DNA of 13,499 nucleotides from NCBI GenBank assembly GCA_023228195.1, contig JALOBR010000028.1, positions 1 through 13,499 of the forward strand, read 5' to 3'. The stretch comes from Candidatus Omnitrophota bacterium. GTDB lineage: Bacteria > Omnitrophota > Gorgyraeia > Duberdicusellales > 4484-171. Shown here piece by piece: positions 7,047 through 13,499 of the stretch. The position numbers were made by a program, and so were the translations under genes. Within the stretch, counting starts at the first letter, position 1, and each line of letters opens with the position of its first letter. The notes beneath the pieces are model-generated. The model made no database searches. It was not told the origin of the DNA and was given only the letters and a program-made list of their open reading frames with translations.

Positions 7047-8093
7047 TTAAAAGTATTTCCAGACGATAAGGTGAAAAACAATAGGGATTGTGAAAACCAG
7101 GCTGTTTACGCGGTCAATAATGCCCCCATGACCCGGCAAAATACTTCCGGTATCTTTTATTCCTATGTCTCTTTTAATCATTGAGAAAACCAAATCGCCC
7201 ATTAAACCAAAAAGCCCTATGCTTAAACCTAAAATAGCCGCGAAGAAATAAGTTAATTTCCCTTCGGGAAATTCCGGCATAACAGGAACAAACAAAAGAG
7301 AAAGTCCGCCGATTAAACCGGCGGCAATTAACCCTGCGCCCCATGTTTTTTTAGGATTAATGCTTTCTGCTATTTTTGAATTTAGAATTCTTAGAATGAA
7401 ACTTTGCGGGAATTTTCTATAAAATAACTCTAATGTTTTTCCAGCCCAATAAGCCAGAACATCGCGTAATTCTGTAAATAAAAAACAATAAACCAATACA
7501 GGGATTCCAAGATTAATCATAAAAAAACTATGCCCCAGGTTAAAAACAAAAAACATAAGACCGACATAAATGAATCCTAACGATCTGATTGTGCCGGCTG
7601 TTCTATTTTGTAAAACAAAAATAATCGGCACAGCCAGGAAAACATAAACCGGAACGAAAACAATATACAACCCGTACCATTTAATATAAGCAAGACAAAC
7701 GCTAAGTAATATTGAAAAATAACAAACAAATTGCGGCAAGTTTTTCAAGACCGGCTTTTTTGCTGTGGGAGCATCATTACATACAGGCATAAGCGAAAAA
7801 TATTCCCGAAGCGTCAAAAAACAAAGAAAACCCAGAAAACAAAATATGATTAACCTGTGTGTTGTTACGGCAATTATAAAAATTGCAACCATCCACCACC
7901 AGCTTATAGTACGCTTCGTTATTTCTTCTGCTGCGCGCGATTTATTAAGCGTTAAAATCTTAGCCAAAATAGTAAAAAATATAAGCAGACTTAAAACTAT
8001 AAAAGCAACCGGGAGCATAGAAAAACTACCCCTATAAATAATAATCAAAAACGATATGAAAATTGCAAGAATTGGAATAAGTATTTTTTTCAT
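7047..8093 (-). CDS. Phosphatidate cytidylyltransferase (CdsA/YnbB-like CDP-diglyceride synthase)
   Basis: This 348-residue polytopic inner-membrane protein has about eight to ten hydrophobic segments. Near the C-terminus it carries the CdsA signature: S304-M-I-K307-R308, then K313-D314, P-G-H322-G-G, and D327-R328. The family reaction is CTP plus phosphatidate giving CDP-diacylglycerol plus pyrophosphate. The final Asp of the textbook signature (D-R-x-D) is Asn here (N330). The start overlaps the stop of the YnbA-like gene by four bases (ATGA), and a G-rich stretch (GGGTGGGAGA) just before it serves as ribosome binding site. Pairing with a YnbA-like transferase and a YnbC-like methyltransferase matches the E. 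coli ynbABC order. The enzyme probably feeds the adjacent transferase rather than being the housekeeping copy, although I cannot see whether the genome has another. Confidence 0.9.
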   Translation of the reverse strand: MKKILIPILAIFISFLIIIYRGSFSMLPVAFIVLSLLIFFTILAKILTLNKSRAAEEITKRTISWWWMVAIFIIAVTTHRLIIFCFLGFLCFLTLREYFSLMPVCNDAPTAKKPVLKNLPQFVCYFSILLSVCLAYIKWYGLYIVFVPVYVFLAVPIIFVLQNRTAGTIRSLGFIYVGLMFFVFNLGHSFFMINLGIPVLVYCFLFTELRDVLAYWAGKTLELFYRKFPQSFILRILNSKIAESINPKKTWGAGLIAAGLIGGLSLLFVPVMPEFPEGKLTYFFAAILGLSIGLFGLMGDLVFSMIKRDIGIKDTGSILPGHGGIIDRVNSLVFTIPIVFHLIVWKYF

Positions 8094-8728
8094 TCTCCCA
8101 CCCAGGTATAGGATTCATATTTCTTTCCACGGGCACATTCAAGTATTTTTCTTATCCTTAAGATACATGACAAAACTAAAAGGATAGATAAGAAAAGAAA
8201 ATAATAACTTACATATTTCATGAATTGCGGTCGGAAAAATAGAACAACAGCAAATACCCCCATCCATAATGCCCTGTCGGGTTTTCCTGAAAATACATTT
8301 TCATAGCGGCGACTGCCTCCGGGCATAGATTTTCCAAGCACGCCAAAGAATTCAGCCGTCCAAATCATCATCAAGTAAATTATTAAAGAAAATTTAGGCA
8401 TACCGGGAACAAAATACAAAATTCCGTAGCAGACGATATCACCAATAACGTCAACACCTTCGTTCAATAACTCTCCGGCAACTGAAGCTAATTTGTATTC
8501 GCGTGAGAGCAATCCATCCAAAGCATTCATCATCATCCGCATAAACAAAAAAACCGGAACCAGCAATAAGAAAAAATGTAAATTCTCATGGGTAAATCCG
8601 AAATAAAAACCTAAAGCCGTTAAGACAACGGAAACAACCCCAAGCAGTGTTGCCACATTCGGCGTCATCCATGAGCCAGCCACCCAACGAATATTTTTCT
8701 GAAAACTTCCTTTTATAAAATAAAGCAT
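8090..8728 (-). CDS. CDP-alcohol phosphatidyltransferase family protein (YnbA-like)
   Basis: This 212-residue membrane protein has about five to six hydrophobic segments. The family signature D-x2-D-G-x2-A-R-x8-G-x3-D-x3-D is present as N68-x2-D71-G72-x2-S75-R76-x8-G85-x3-N89-x3-D93. Spacing is exact, but the first and third Asp are Asn and the Ala is Ser. In characterised members the four Asp bind two metal ions and one acts as base, so this active site is non-canonical. I recall E. coli YnbA having Asn at the same positions, which would make this a subfamily trait rather than decay. The enzyme should join a CDP-activated lipid to an alcohol; the alcohol is unknown. The gene starts three bases after the ligase stop and overlaps the next gene by four bases. 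Confidence 0.88.
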   Translation of the reverse strand: MLYFIKGSFQKNIRWVAGSWMTPNVATLLGVVSVVLTALGFYFGFTHENLHFFLLLVPVFLFMRMMMNALDGLLSREYKLASVAGELLNEGVDVIGDIVCYGILYFVPGMPKFSLIIYLMMIWTAEFFGVLGKSMPGGSRRYENVFSGKPDRALWMGVFAVVLFFRPQFMKYVSYYFLFLSILLVLSCILRIRKILECARGKKYESYTWVGE

Positions 8729-8731
8729 ATT

Positions 8732-11422
8732 TTATTTGTTTTTAAGCTCTAAAATTGCGGCGCGCGCGCCTTCACAAATCTTTTTATACAAAGCATAACC
8801 TTTCAGCTCTTGATCCTGGCGAATAAAAGGTTTGCCTATTTTGATTTTTATTTTAACAGGCTTAATCAGGTTTGAACCCTTGGGGAGCGCCTTATCTGCC
8901 CCTTCAATATAAACAGGAACGATAGGAACATTTAACTCGGAAGATAACATACCTATGCCCGGCTTAAATTCCCCTAATTCACTATTCGCAAGGCGGCTGC
9001 CTTCAGGGAAAATAACAAGACAATCTCCCCGCATAAGCAAGTATTTGCAGACTTTTAAGCCATGCATGAAATTTCCGAATCTCTCAAACGAAAACGAGTT
9101 AATAAAACGGTCGGTAAATATCTTACGAAGGCGATTGTTATAGAAATAATCGCTTGCTGCCGGAGCAATTATTTTCTTAATGGAAGCAAAAGAAAAAATA
9201 CTGTAAATAAGCGGAAAATCCAGGTGGCTCGTATGGTTGCCGGCAATTATAAACGAGCCTGCCTTTGGAAGATTATCTTTACCGGTTACTTCCAGCTTAA
9301 AATAAAATCTAAAAAATATTTTCATAAAAAAAGCAGCGAATAGCCTGTAAGGATAAAACATTTTTGTTTTTTTATCGATTGCCTTAACCTCGCCTGCGGC
9401 GTTAAATTCTATATCCTTTCTGCCCTCCTTGTATTCTGCGGCGAATTTGGCAAGATCAGCAAAAGTGCGTATTTCATACGCCATGCTCTCAGGAATATGT
9501 ATGGCTAATTCTTTCTCAATTGAACAAAGAAGCTCAACTTTTTTTAAAGAATCAATTTCTAAATCCGGATACAAATAGGAATTAGAGCTTATTTTCTCAG
9601 GCGCAATACCTGCCTCGGCAGAGACAACCAGCCTAAGGCTCTTTGCCAAATCATTATCCTTAAATTCCATATTTTCCAGGAACCGGCCTTTTCCTTCGAA
9701 TATATTTTCCTTTTCAAGCTTATCGATCAGGCCAAGGACATCTTTTCTTTTAACTTTTTTTGTCGAAGTTTTCGGTAATTCATCGAAATAAAGAGAAAAA
9801 TCCGATACACGTTTATACTCCGCAAGATTTAGCGAAAGCCGGGTAAGCTCAGAAGATATTTTACTTTTTATCTGATCCTTATTTTCCTTTTCTAAAGGAC
9901 TAAACCTGTCAACATTAGGCACAATTACGGCATAAACCTCTTCAGACCCGGCCCTTATTCCCTTTTCCGCGCATCTTCCCAAAACACATATTTCTTTTAT
10001 GTACGGGCTTTCACTCATCACCTGCTCTACTTCTTCCGGAAAGATTTTTTTTCCTCCGCCAAGGACAATCAGATTTTTAATCCTTCCTGAAATAAACAAA
10101 AAGCCATCCTCATCAAGATATCCGATATCGCCCGTATAAAACCAGTTGTCTTTTAATACTTCTTCTGTCTTTAACGGATTATTACAATAACCTTTCATAA
10201 CATTGGGGCCACGTACAACGATTTCACCATCAAGAACAGATTCGCTCGTTTTTAATATTTTAACAGTAACTCCTTCTAATGGCCTGCCGACTGAACCATA
10301 ACGCCTCTTTACAAATGTGTTCACGCTTATAACCGGAGAAGTTTCCGTAAGTCCGTAACCCTGGAGTATAGTAAAACCAAGCGCATTAAAATCTTTTTCA
10401 AGCGCGATATCCAGGGGAGCGCCGCCGGAAACAAAACATTTAAAGTTTTTTCCGAACTTCTTGTAGATTTTTCGAAAAACTATTTTTCCTATCCGGATAT
10501 TAAATTTAAGCAAAAAACGGCTTAAGCTAAGCAGGGCATAAAAAACTCTTTGTTTAAATCCGGTCTGTTTTTCTACTTCCTTGATTATGCCGCCATAAAA
10601 CATTTTTAAAATCAACGGAACACAAATCATACCCGTCGCTTTCACTTCATTCATAAGGCTTATTATGCTATATGGCTTAAGAGTGTCGCAATAAGTAACA
10701 GTTGAGCCTCCATATAAAGGAGCAACAAGGCCGCCTGTAATTTCAAGAGTATGGTTAAGCGGAAGTAACGAAACAAAAGAGTCTTCGGTAGTAAATTGTA
10801 TCAGGTTATATATAGACATAACCTCAAATAGCAGATTCTTATAGCTTAGCTCAACGCCTTTAGCGACACCGGTGGTTCCTGAAGTATAAACAATAATAAC
10901 GCTGTCTTCCGGTTTAACATCCTGTGGACGGTTGCCAGGAGCCTCGTCCCTTCTTTTTAAGTCATTCAGGAAATAAATGCCTTCTATTTCTGGTTTAGAA
11001 AAACATACGATATGCTTTATTAAAGGAAGCTCGTTTCTATGATCACAGATAATTTTTAGAAAATCACCCGAAACAAATACGCACTCTGCTTTTGAATCAT
11101 TAAGTATAAAAAGCATTTCCCGAAGAGAAAGCTTAGCGTCAATCGGCACGGTTACGCAGGCCGCGGAAATTATTCCAAAAAAAGCGATAGCCCATTCGGG
11201 CCGATTTTCCGAAAGAATTGCTATGCGCGTGCCTTTTAGCACCTGTTTTTCAATTAAAAAAGTAGAAACCCCCACCGATCGCTCCCGCAAATCATCATAA
11301 CTTATTATCTTTAATTGCCCGTCTTTTTTTATCTGTAACGCTGGTTTTGCGTTATATTTTTTTGTAAGAATATAAAGAAGGTCAAGAATCCCGATATTTT
11401 CCAGATTTACATGTTTTTTCAT
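8732..11422 (-). CDS. Trifunctional lipid enzyme: acyl-adenylating ligase, acyl carrier protein, PlsC acyltransferase
   Basis: This 896-residue protein has three parts. Residues 1-575 form an AMP-dependent acyl ligase: YTSGTTGVAKG at 179-189, GYGLTETSP near 355, YTGD at 429-432, a GRIKN hinge at 446-450 and a C-terminal PKTSTKK giving K556 as likely catalytic lysine. Residues 585-665 form an acyl carrier domain with D-S at 624-625, S625 being the expected phosphopantetheine site. Residues 690-896 form a PlsC-type acyltransferase with NH730-T-S-H-L-D735, FPEGSR at 805-810 and a VPIVPVYIEG block. The natural reading is that a free fatty acid is adenylated, loaded on the tethered carrier and transferred to a glycerol-phosphate-like acceptor. 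E. coli Aas has the acyltransferase first and lacks the carrier domain, so this is not a simple Aas orthologue. It starts 18 bases after the hexapeptide gene, with AAGG nine bases upstream. Confidence 0.93.
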   Translation of the reverse strand: MKKHVNLENIGILDLLYILTKKYNAKPALQIKKDGQLKIISYDDLRERSVGVSTFLIEKQVLKGTRIAILSENRPEWAIAFFGIISAACVTVPIDAKLSLREMLFILNDSKAECVFVSGDFLKIICDHRNELPLIKHIVCFSKPEIEGIYFLNDLKRRDEAPGNRPQDVKPEDSVIIVYTSGTTGVAKGVELSYKNLLFEVMSIYNLIQFTTEDSFVSLLPLNHTLEITGGLVAPLYGGSTVTYCDTLKPYSIISLMNEVKATGMICVPLILKMFYGGIIKEVEKQTGFKQRVFYALLSLSRFLLKFNIRIGKIVFRKIYKKFGKNFKCFVSGGAPLDIALEKDFNALGFTILQGYGLTETSPVISVNTFVKRRYGSVGRPLEGVTVKILKTSESVLDGEIVVRGPNVMKGYCNNPLKTEEVLKDNWFYTGDIGYLDEDGFLFISGRIKNLIVLGGGKKIFPEEVEQVMSESPYIKEICVLGRCAEKGIRAGSEEVYAVIVPNVDRFSPLEKENKDQIKSKISSELTRLSLNLAEYKRVSDFSLYFDELPKTSTKKVKRKDVLGLIDKLEKENIFEGKGRFLENMEFKDNDLAKSLRLVVSAEAGIAPEKISSNSYLYPDLEIDSLKKVELLCSIEKELAIHIPESMAYEIRTFADLAKFAAEYKEGRKDIEFNAAGEVKAIDKKTKMFYPYRLFAAFFMKIFFRFYFKLEVTGKDNLPKAGSFIIAGNHTSHLDFPLIYSIFSFASIKKIIAPAASDYFYNNRLRKIFTDRFINSFSFERFGNFMHGLKVCKYLLMRGDCLVIFPEGSRLANSELGEFKPGIGMLSSELNVPIVPVYIEGADKALPKGSNLIKPVKIKIKIGKPFIRQDQELKGYALYKKICEGARAAILELKNK

Positions 11423-11440
11423 TGCTTACTACCTTAAATA

Positions 11441-12172
11441 CTATTCTTGCCTGCCGCTACAATGCCGTTTCCTGATATTTTCTGCCGGCACCCCATACCA
11501 CATAGAATGAGGTTCAACTTTTGTGTTTTTAAGCAAAACCGCGCCGGCTCCGATAACCGCGTTGTCGCCTATTTCGCATCCCGGCATAATAGTTGCGTGA
11601 GAGCCGATAGTTACGTTTTTCCCTATTTTTACCTTCTTTAGCTTTAAAAAGCCGCGCTCAACTACGTGGCCTATAATAATTGCCCCGCCGCCGACAACAG
11701 TATTATCACCAATCTCAAGAAGCGTTGCGTCAAAAACGAATTTTGAATTTATCTGGACGTTCTTTCCAAGACGCGCGCCTAAAAGCCGCTGCAATAAATT
11801 TGCAAACGGCGTAAGCAGTATGAAATCAATAAACGTAAAATTGATAAGAAGATAAAGCGAGCTTACAAACGCCCACTTAAAGCTTTCTAAGGAAAACATT
11901 TTATGGATTCCTTCCTTAAGCCTTAAGCCAAAAATAGTTCTTACCACGCCCGTCAAAACAATAAGGCTAAAACCAAATATAAAATAACCTAAAGCAAGCG
12001 TAAGCCCCGCTGAAAGACAACGCAGCCAAAGGCCGGCTCCAGCCATAGTTACCCATACTTTTAAAAAAATAAAAACTGCCGGGGTAAGCGCTAACCCAAA
12101 AAATATTATTCCCAAGGCATACATAGCAAAGGTAAAAAGCAATTGGCTAAGCGTCATAAGAAAACTTTTCAT
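11441..12172 (-). CDS. Membrane-anchored hexapeptide-repeat (left-handed beta-helix) acyltransferase
   Basis: The protein has 243 residues. The first 120 or so contain three to four hydrophobic segments. Residues about 130-225 show hexapeptide repeats of the [LIV]-G-x4 type (IGDNTVVGGGAIIIGHV, KIGKNVTIGSHATIMPG, IGDNAVIGAGAVL), ending in MWYGVPAENIRKR as in many O-acetyl or acyl transferases. A histidine in GHVVERG or GSHATIMPG could be catalytic. A similar arrangement of membrane segments followed by a beta-helix occurs in the terminal region of Pls-type polylysine synthetases. The acceptor is unknown; context suggests a lipid or headgroup. GGAGG at 12183-12187, inside the end of the hydrolase gene, lies ten bases before its ATG, and the genes are two bases apart. 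Confidence 0.85.
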   Translation of the reverse strand: MKSFLMTLSQLLFTFAMYALGIIFFGLALTPAVFIFLKVWVTMAGAGLWLRCLSAGLTLALGYFIFGFSLIVLTGVVRTIFGLRLKEGIHKMFSLESFKWAFVSSLYLLINFTFIDFILLTPFANLLQRLLGARLGKNVQINSKFVFDATLLEIGDNTVVGGGAIIIGHVVERGFLKLKKVKIGKNVTIGSHATIMPGCEIGDNAVIGAGAVLLKNTKVEPHSMWYGVPAENIRKRHCSGRQE

Positions 12173-12174
12173 AT

Positions 12175-12933
12175 TTATTTAACCTCCGCTAAAGTTTGGT
12201 TAAACCAGTTTTTTATCTCACCTACAAATTCCTTTTCGGAATCCTTCATTAAATATTCAGCGTGCGGACCGTTTTTAATTATAACAAGTTTTTTATTTAA
12301 AATTGTTTTTTCATAAAGCGCTTTTGAATGCCAGGGTTTGATTACCCAATCTTTTTCTCCGTGAATATACAAAACCGGAGCAGTTACTTTATTTATATTA
12401 TCTATGGGTTTTTCTTTAGTAAGCCAAAAAGGGCCCGGACGAAATCCCCGGCCGTATCTGCCTTCTTTTGTAAACATGGTATAAAATAAATCTCCTTCCA
12501 AGTCCAGATTCCAAAATTGATAATCGATTTTAGAAAAATCTGATGGCGTGCTTACGCATACCAAAGAATCTACGTCATGCCTCTGTGCTAACACGTTTAT
12601 ACTGACACTGCCGCCTAAAGAAAAGGCAAGCAATCCGGTTTTTTTATATTTTCCTTTAAGATAATTAAGCGCGGCATTTAAATCCTGATTTTCCTTGGCT
12701 GTCCAGCTGTATAAACCGCCGCTTTTGCCATGGCCCCTGAAATCGAACATAAACACGTCATATTCATCAAAAAAATATTTTGCTAATTCCGTAAGCAAAA
12801 CCGCATCTTTACTGTTATAAAAACCATGCGCTATAACAATTACCTTATCTTTATTATTCTGGTAATGCCGGTAATCGATGCTACAGTTATCCGCAGTAAG
12901 CAACGTGCCGATTGTAACTATTTCTGCAATCAT
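12175..12933 (-). CDS. Alpha/beta hydrolase
   Basis: The protein has 252 residues from ATG at 12933, one base after the upstream stop codon. A TTG at 12942 would add three residues and overlap that gene by eight bases; neither has a strong ribosome binding site. The fold is clear: oxyanion loop HGFYNSKD near 36, FDFRGHGKSGG at 63-73, nucleophile elbow A-F-S105-L-G-G, acid D195 in HGEKD and H224 in NGPHAEY. The elbow has Ala where Gly is usual, seen in some lipases. No signal peptide or membrane segment is visible, so it should be cytoplasmic. In E. coli YnbC a hydrolase is fused to the methyltransferase whose relative ends this operon, but the sequence here is not obviously the YnbC hydrolase type. 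A role in deacylation or acyl transfer to lipid is inference. Confidence 0.87.
   Translation of the reverse strand: MIAEIVTIGTLLTADNCSIDYRHYQNNKDKVIVIAHGFYNSKDAVLLTELAKYFFDEYDVFMFDFRGHGKSGGLYSWTAKENQDLNAALNYLKGKYKKTGLLAFSLGGSVSINVLAQRHDVDSLVCVSTPSDFSKIDYQFWNLDLEGDLFYTMFTKEGRYGRGFRPGPFWLTKEKPIDNINKVTAPVLYIHGEKDWVIKPWHSKALYEKTILNKKLVIIKNGPHAEYLMKDSEKEFVGEIKNWFNQTLAEVK
12183..12187 (-). promoter_or_regulatory. Ribosome binding site of the hexapeptide acyltransferase
   Basis: GGAGG on the reverse strand lies inside the last codons of the hydrolase gene and ten bases before ATG 12172, consistent with translation from a shared transcript. Confidence 0.6.
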
Positions 12934-12934
12934 C

Positions 12935-13499
12935 TTATTCAAAACTAATAATGTGACGCACTATAATATTCGGGTCTACCTTAAGCAAACCGTCTTCTTC
13001 GATATCTTTCTGGGTTTGCCGTATATCTTCCATCACCTCAGCAATCAGCTCCTCTCCATGTTCGTATTCTTTTATATCCAAAGGTTTTGAAAATCGTATT
13101 TCGATAGGGTGCCTTTTGGGATATTTTTTTAGAATGGGCCAGGCGTAATAAGCTCCTTCAATAGCAAAAGGCACAATGGAAGAGCCTGTTTTAAGCGCTA
13201 TAATAGCAACTCCCTTTTTACCTTCATCCAGTTTGCCATCGGAAGCTATGTGGCCTTCCGGAAAAATTCCAAGAGCATTTCTTCCTTCAAGAATTCTTAC
13301 GGCCTCTTTAATGGCTTCCTTGTTGGTGCCTTCTTTTTTAACCGGAATAAATCCGAAATGCCGAGCAAAAAATCCCCAAAAAGTATGTTTAAATACGCTT
13401 TCCGCTGCCATGAAATAAACCTTTTTTGGATATGCCGCAGCGACGATTACGCCATCCATCAGGCTCGTATGGTTACCGGCTAAAATTATTTTTTTACTT
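12935..13499 (-). CDS. PlsC-type 1-acylglycerol-phosphate acyltransferase, N-terminus cut by window edge
   Basis: The frame stays open to the right edge, giving 187 visible codons. The ATG at 13459 is not the start: the codons before it read KKIILAGNHTSL and complete the catalytic H-x4-D motif (NHTSLMD) across that Met. FPEGHIASDG is the third PlsC motif, with His in place of the common Thr or Ser after Gly, and IVPFAIEGAYYAWP is the fourth. The reaction is transfer of an acyl chain from acyl-CoA or acyl-ACP to lysophosphatidate or a similar acceptor at the membrane. This is the second PlsC domain in the operon after the one fused to the ligase, so the two may acylate different positions. The stop lies one base before the hydrolase ATG. 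The operon promoter must be outside the window. Confidence 0.9.
   Translation of the reverse strand, partial: SKKIILAGNHTSLMDGVIVAAAYPKKVYFMAAESVFKHTFWGFFARHFGFIPVKKEGTNKEAIKEAVRILEGRNALGIFPEGHIASDGKLDEGKKGVAIIALKTGSSIVPFAIEGAYYAWPILKKYPKRHPIEIRFSKPLDIKEYEHGEELIAEVMEDIRQTQKDIEEDGLLKVDPNIIVRHIISFE

Noticed and set aside
6155..7081. Methyltransferase starting at ATG 7081
   Set aside because: It would overlap the preceding gene by 35 bases and has no ribosome binding site, while ATG 7015 has AGGGGG five bases upstream.
8732..11422. Orthologue of E. coli Aas
   Set aside because: Domain order is reversed and a carrier domain is inserted, so only the component activities are shared.
12935..13459. 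A complete 174-residue acyltransferase starting at ATG 13459
   Set aside because: The codons upstream of that ATG continue the PlsC motif (AGNHTSL then MD), so the Met is internal and the gene is cut by the window edge.

Overview
The window reads as a compact, AT-rich chromosomal segment from an uncultured, probably anaerobic, Gram-negative-type bacterium. I suspect a candidate phylum such as Omnitrophota. That guess rests on overall style: a giant fused acyl-CoA dehydratase activase, multidomain lipid enzymes, short dispersed palindromic repeats and HemN-like radical SAM proteins. No marker gene is present, so the assignment is weak. Every supported gene lies on the minus strand. I found no tRNA, rRNA, CRISPR array, transposase or phage gene.

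Region A (13499 down to 6155, minus strand) is a tightly packed lipid-synthesis operon of seven genes. In order of transcription these are: a PlsC-type acyltransferase cut by the right edge; an alpha/beta hydrolase; a membrane protein with a hexapeptide-repeat acyltransferase domain; a three-domain protein (acyl-adenylating ligase, acyl carrier protein, PlsC acyltransferase); a CDP-alcohol phosphatidyltransferase resembling E. coli YnbA; a CdsA-type CDP-diglyceride synthase resembling YnbB; and a methyltransferase resembling the C-terminal half of YnbC. Gaps run from a 4-base overlap to 31 bases. Together the genes can activate acyl chains, acylate a glycerol-phosphate-type backbone twice, make a CDP-activated lipid and transfer it to an alcohol, with hydrolysis, O- or N-acylation and methylation as tailoring steps. 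The headgroup and final product cannot be read from the sequence. The YnbA-like enzyme has Asn in two of the four canonical metal-binding Asp positions.

Region B (6154 to 3766, minus strand) starts with a short intergenic stretch holding a terminator-like hairpin. Two adjacent radical SAM genes follow, one HemW/HemN-like and one MoaA/SPASM-like, with a stop-start junction of zero gap. Their substrate is unknown.

Region C (3765 to 3510) is non-coding. It carries a very good sigma70-type promoter pointing at the next gene, a perfect 14-base palindrome, and an 85-base imperfect fold-back repeat built from CAGATTAC/ATCTGYGAT-like units that ends just upstream of the next start codon.

Region D (3509 to 1) is the first 1169 codons of a giant 2-hydroxyacyl-CoA dehydratase activase-type protein. 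It has two BcrA/BadF/HgdC ATPase domains, each with its iron-sulfur cysteines, and a DUF2229 plus dehydratase-like tail that runs off the left edge.
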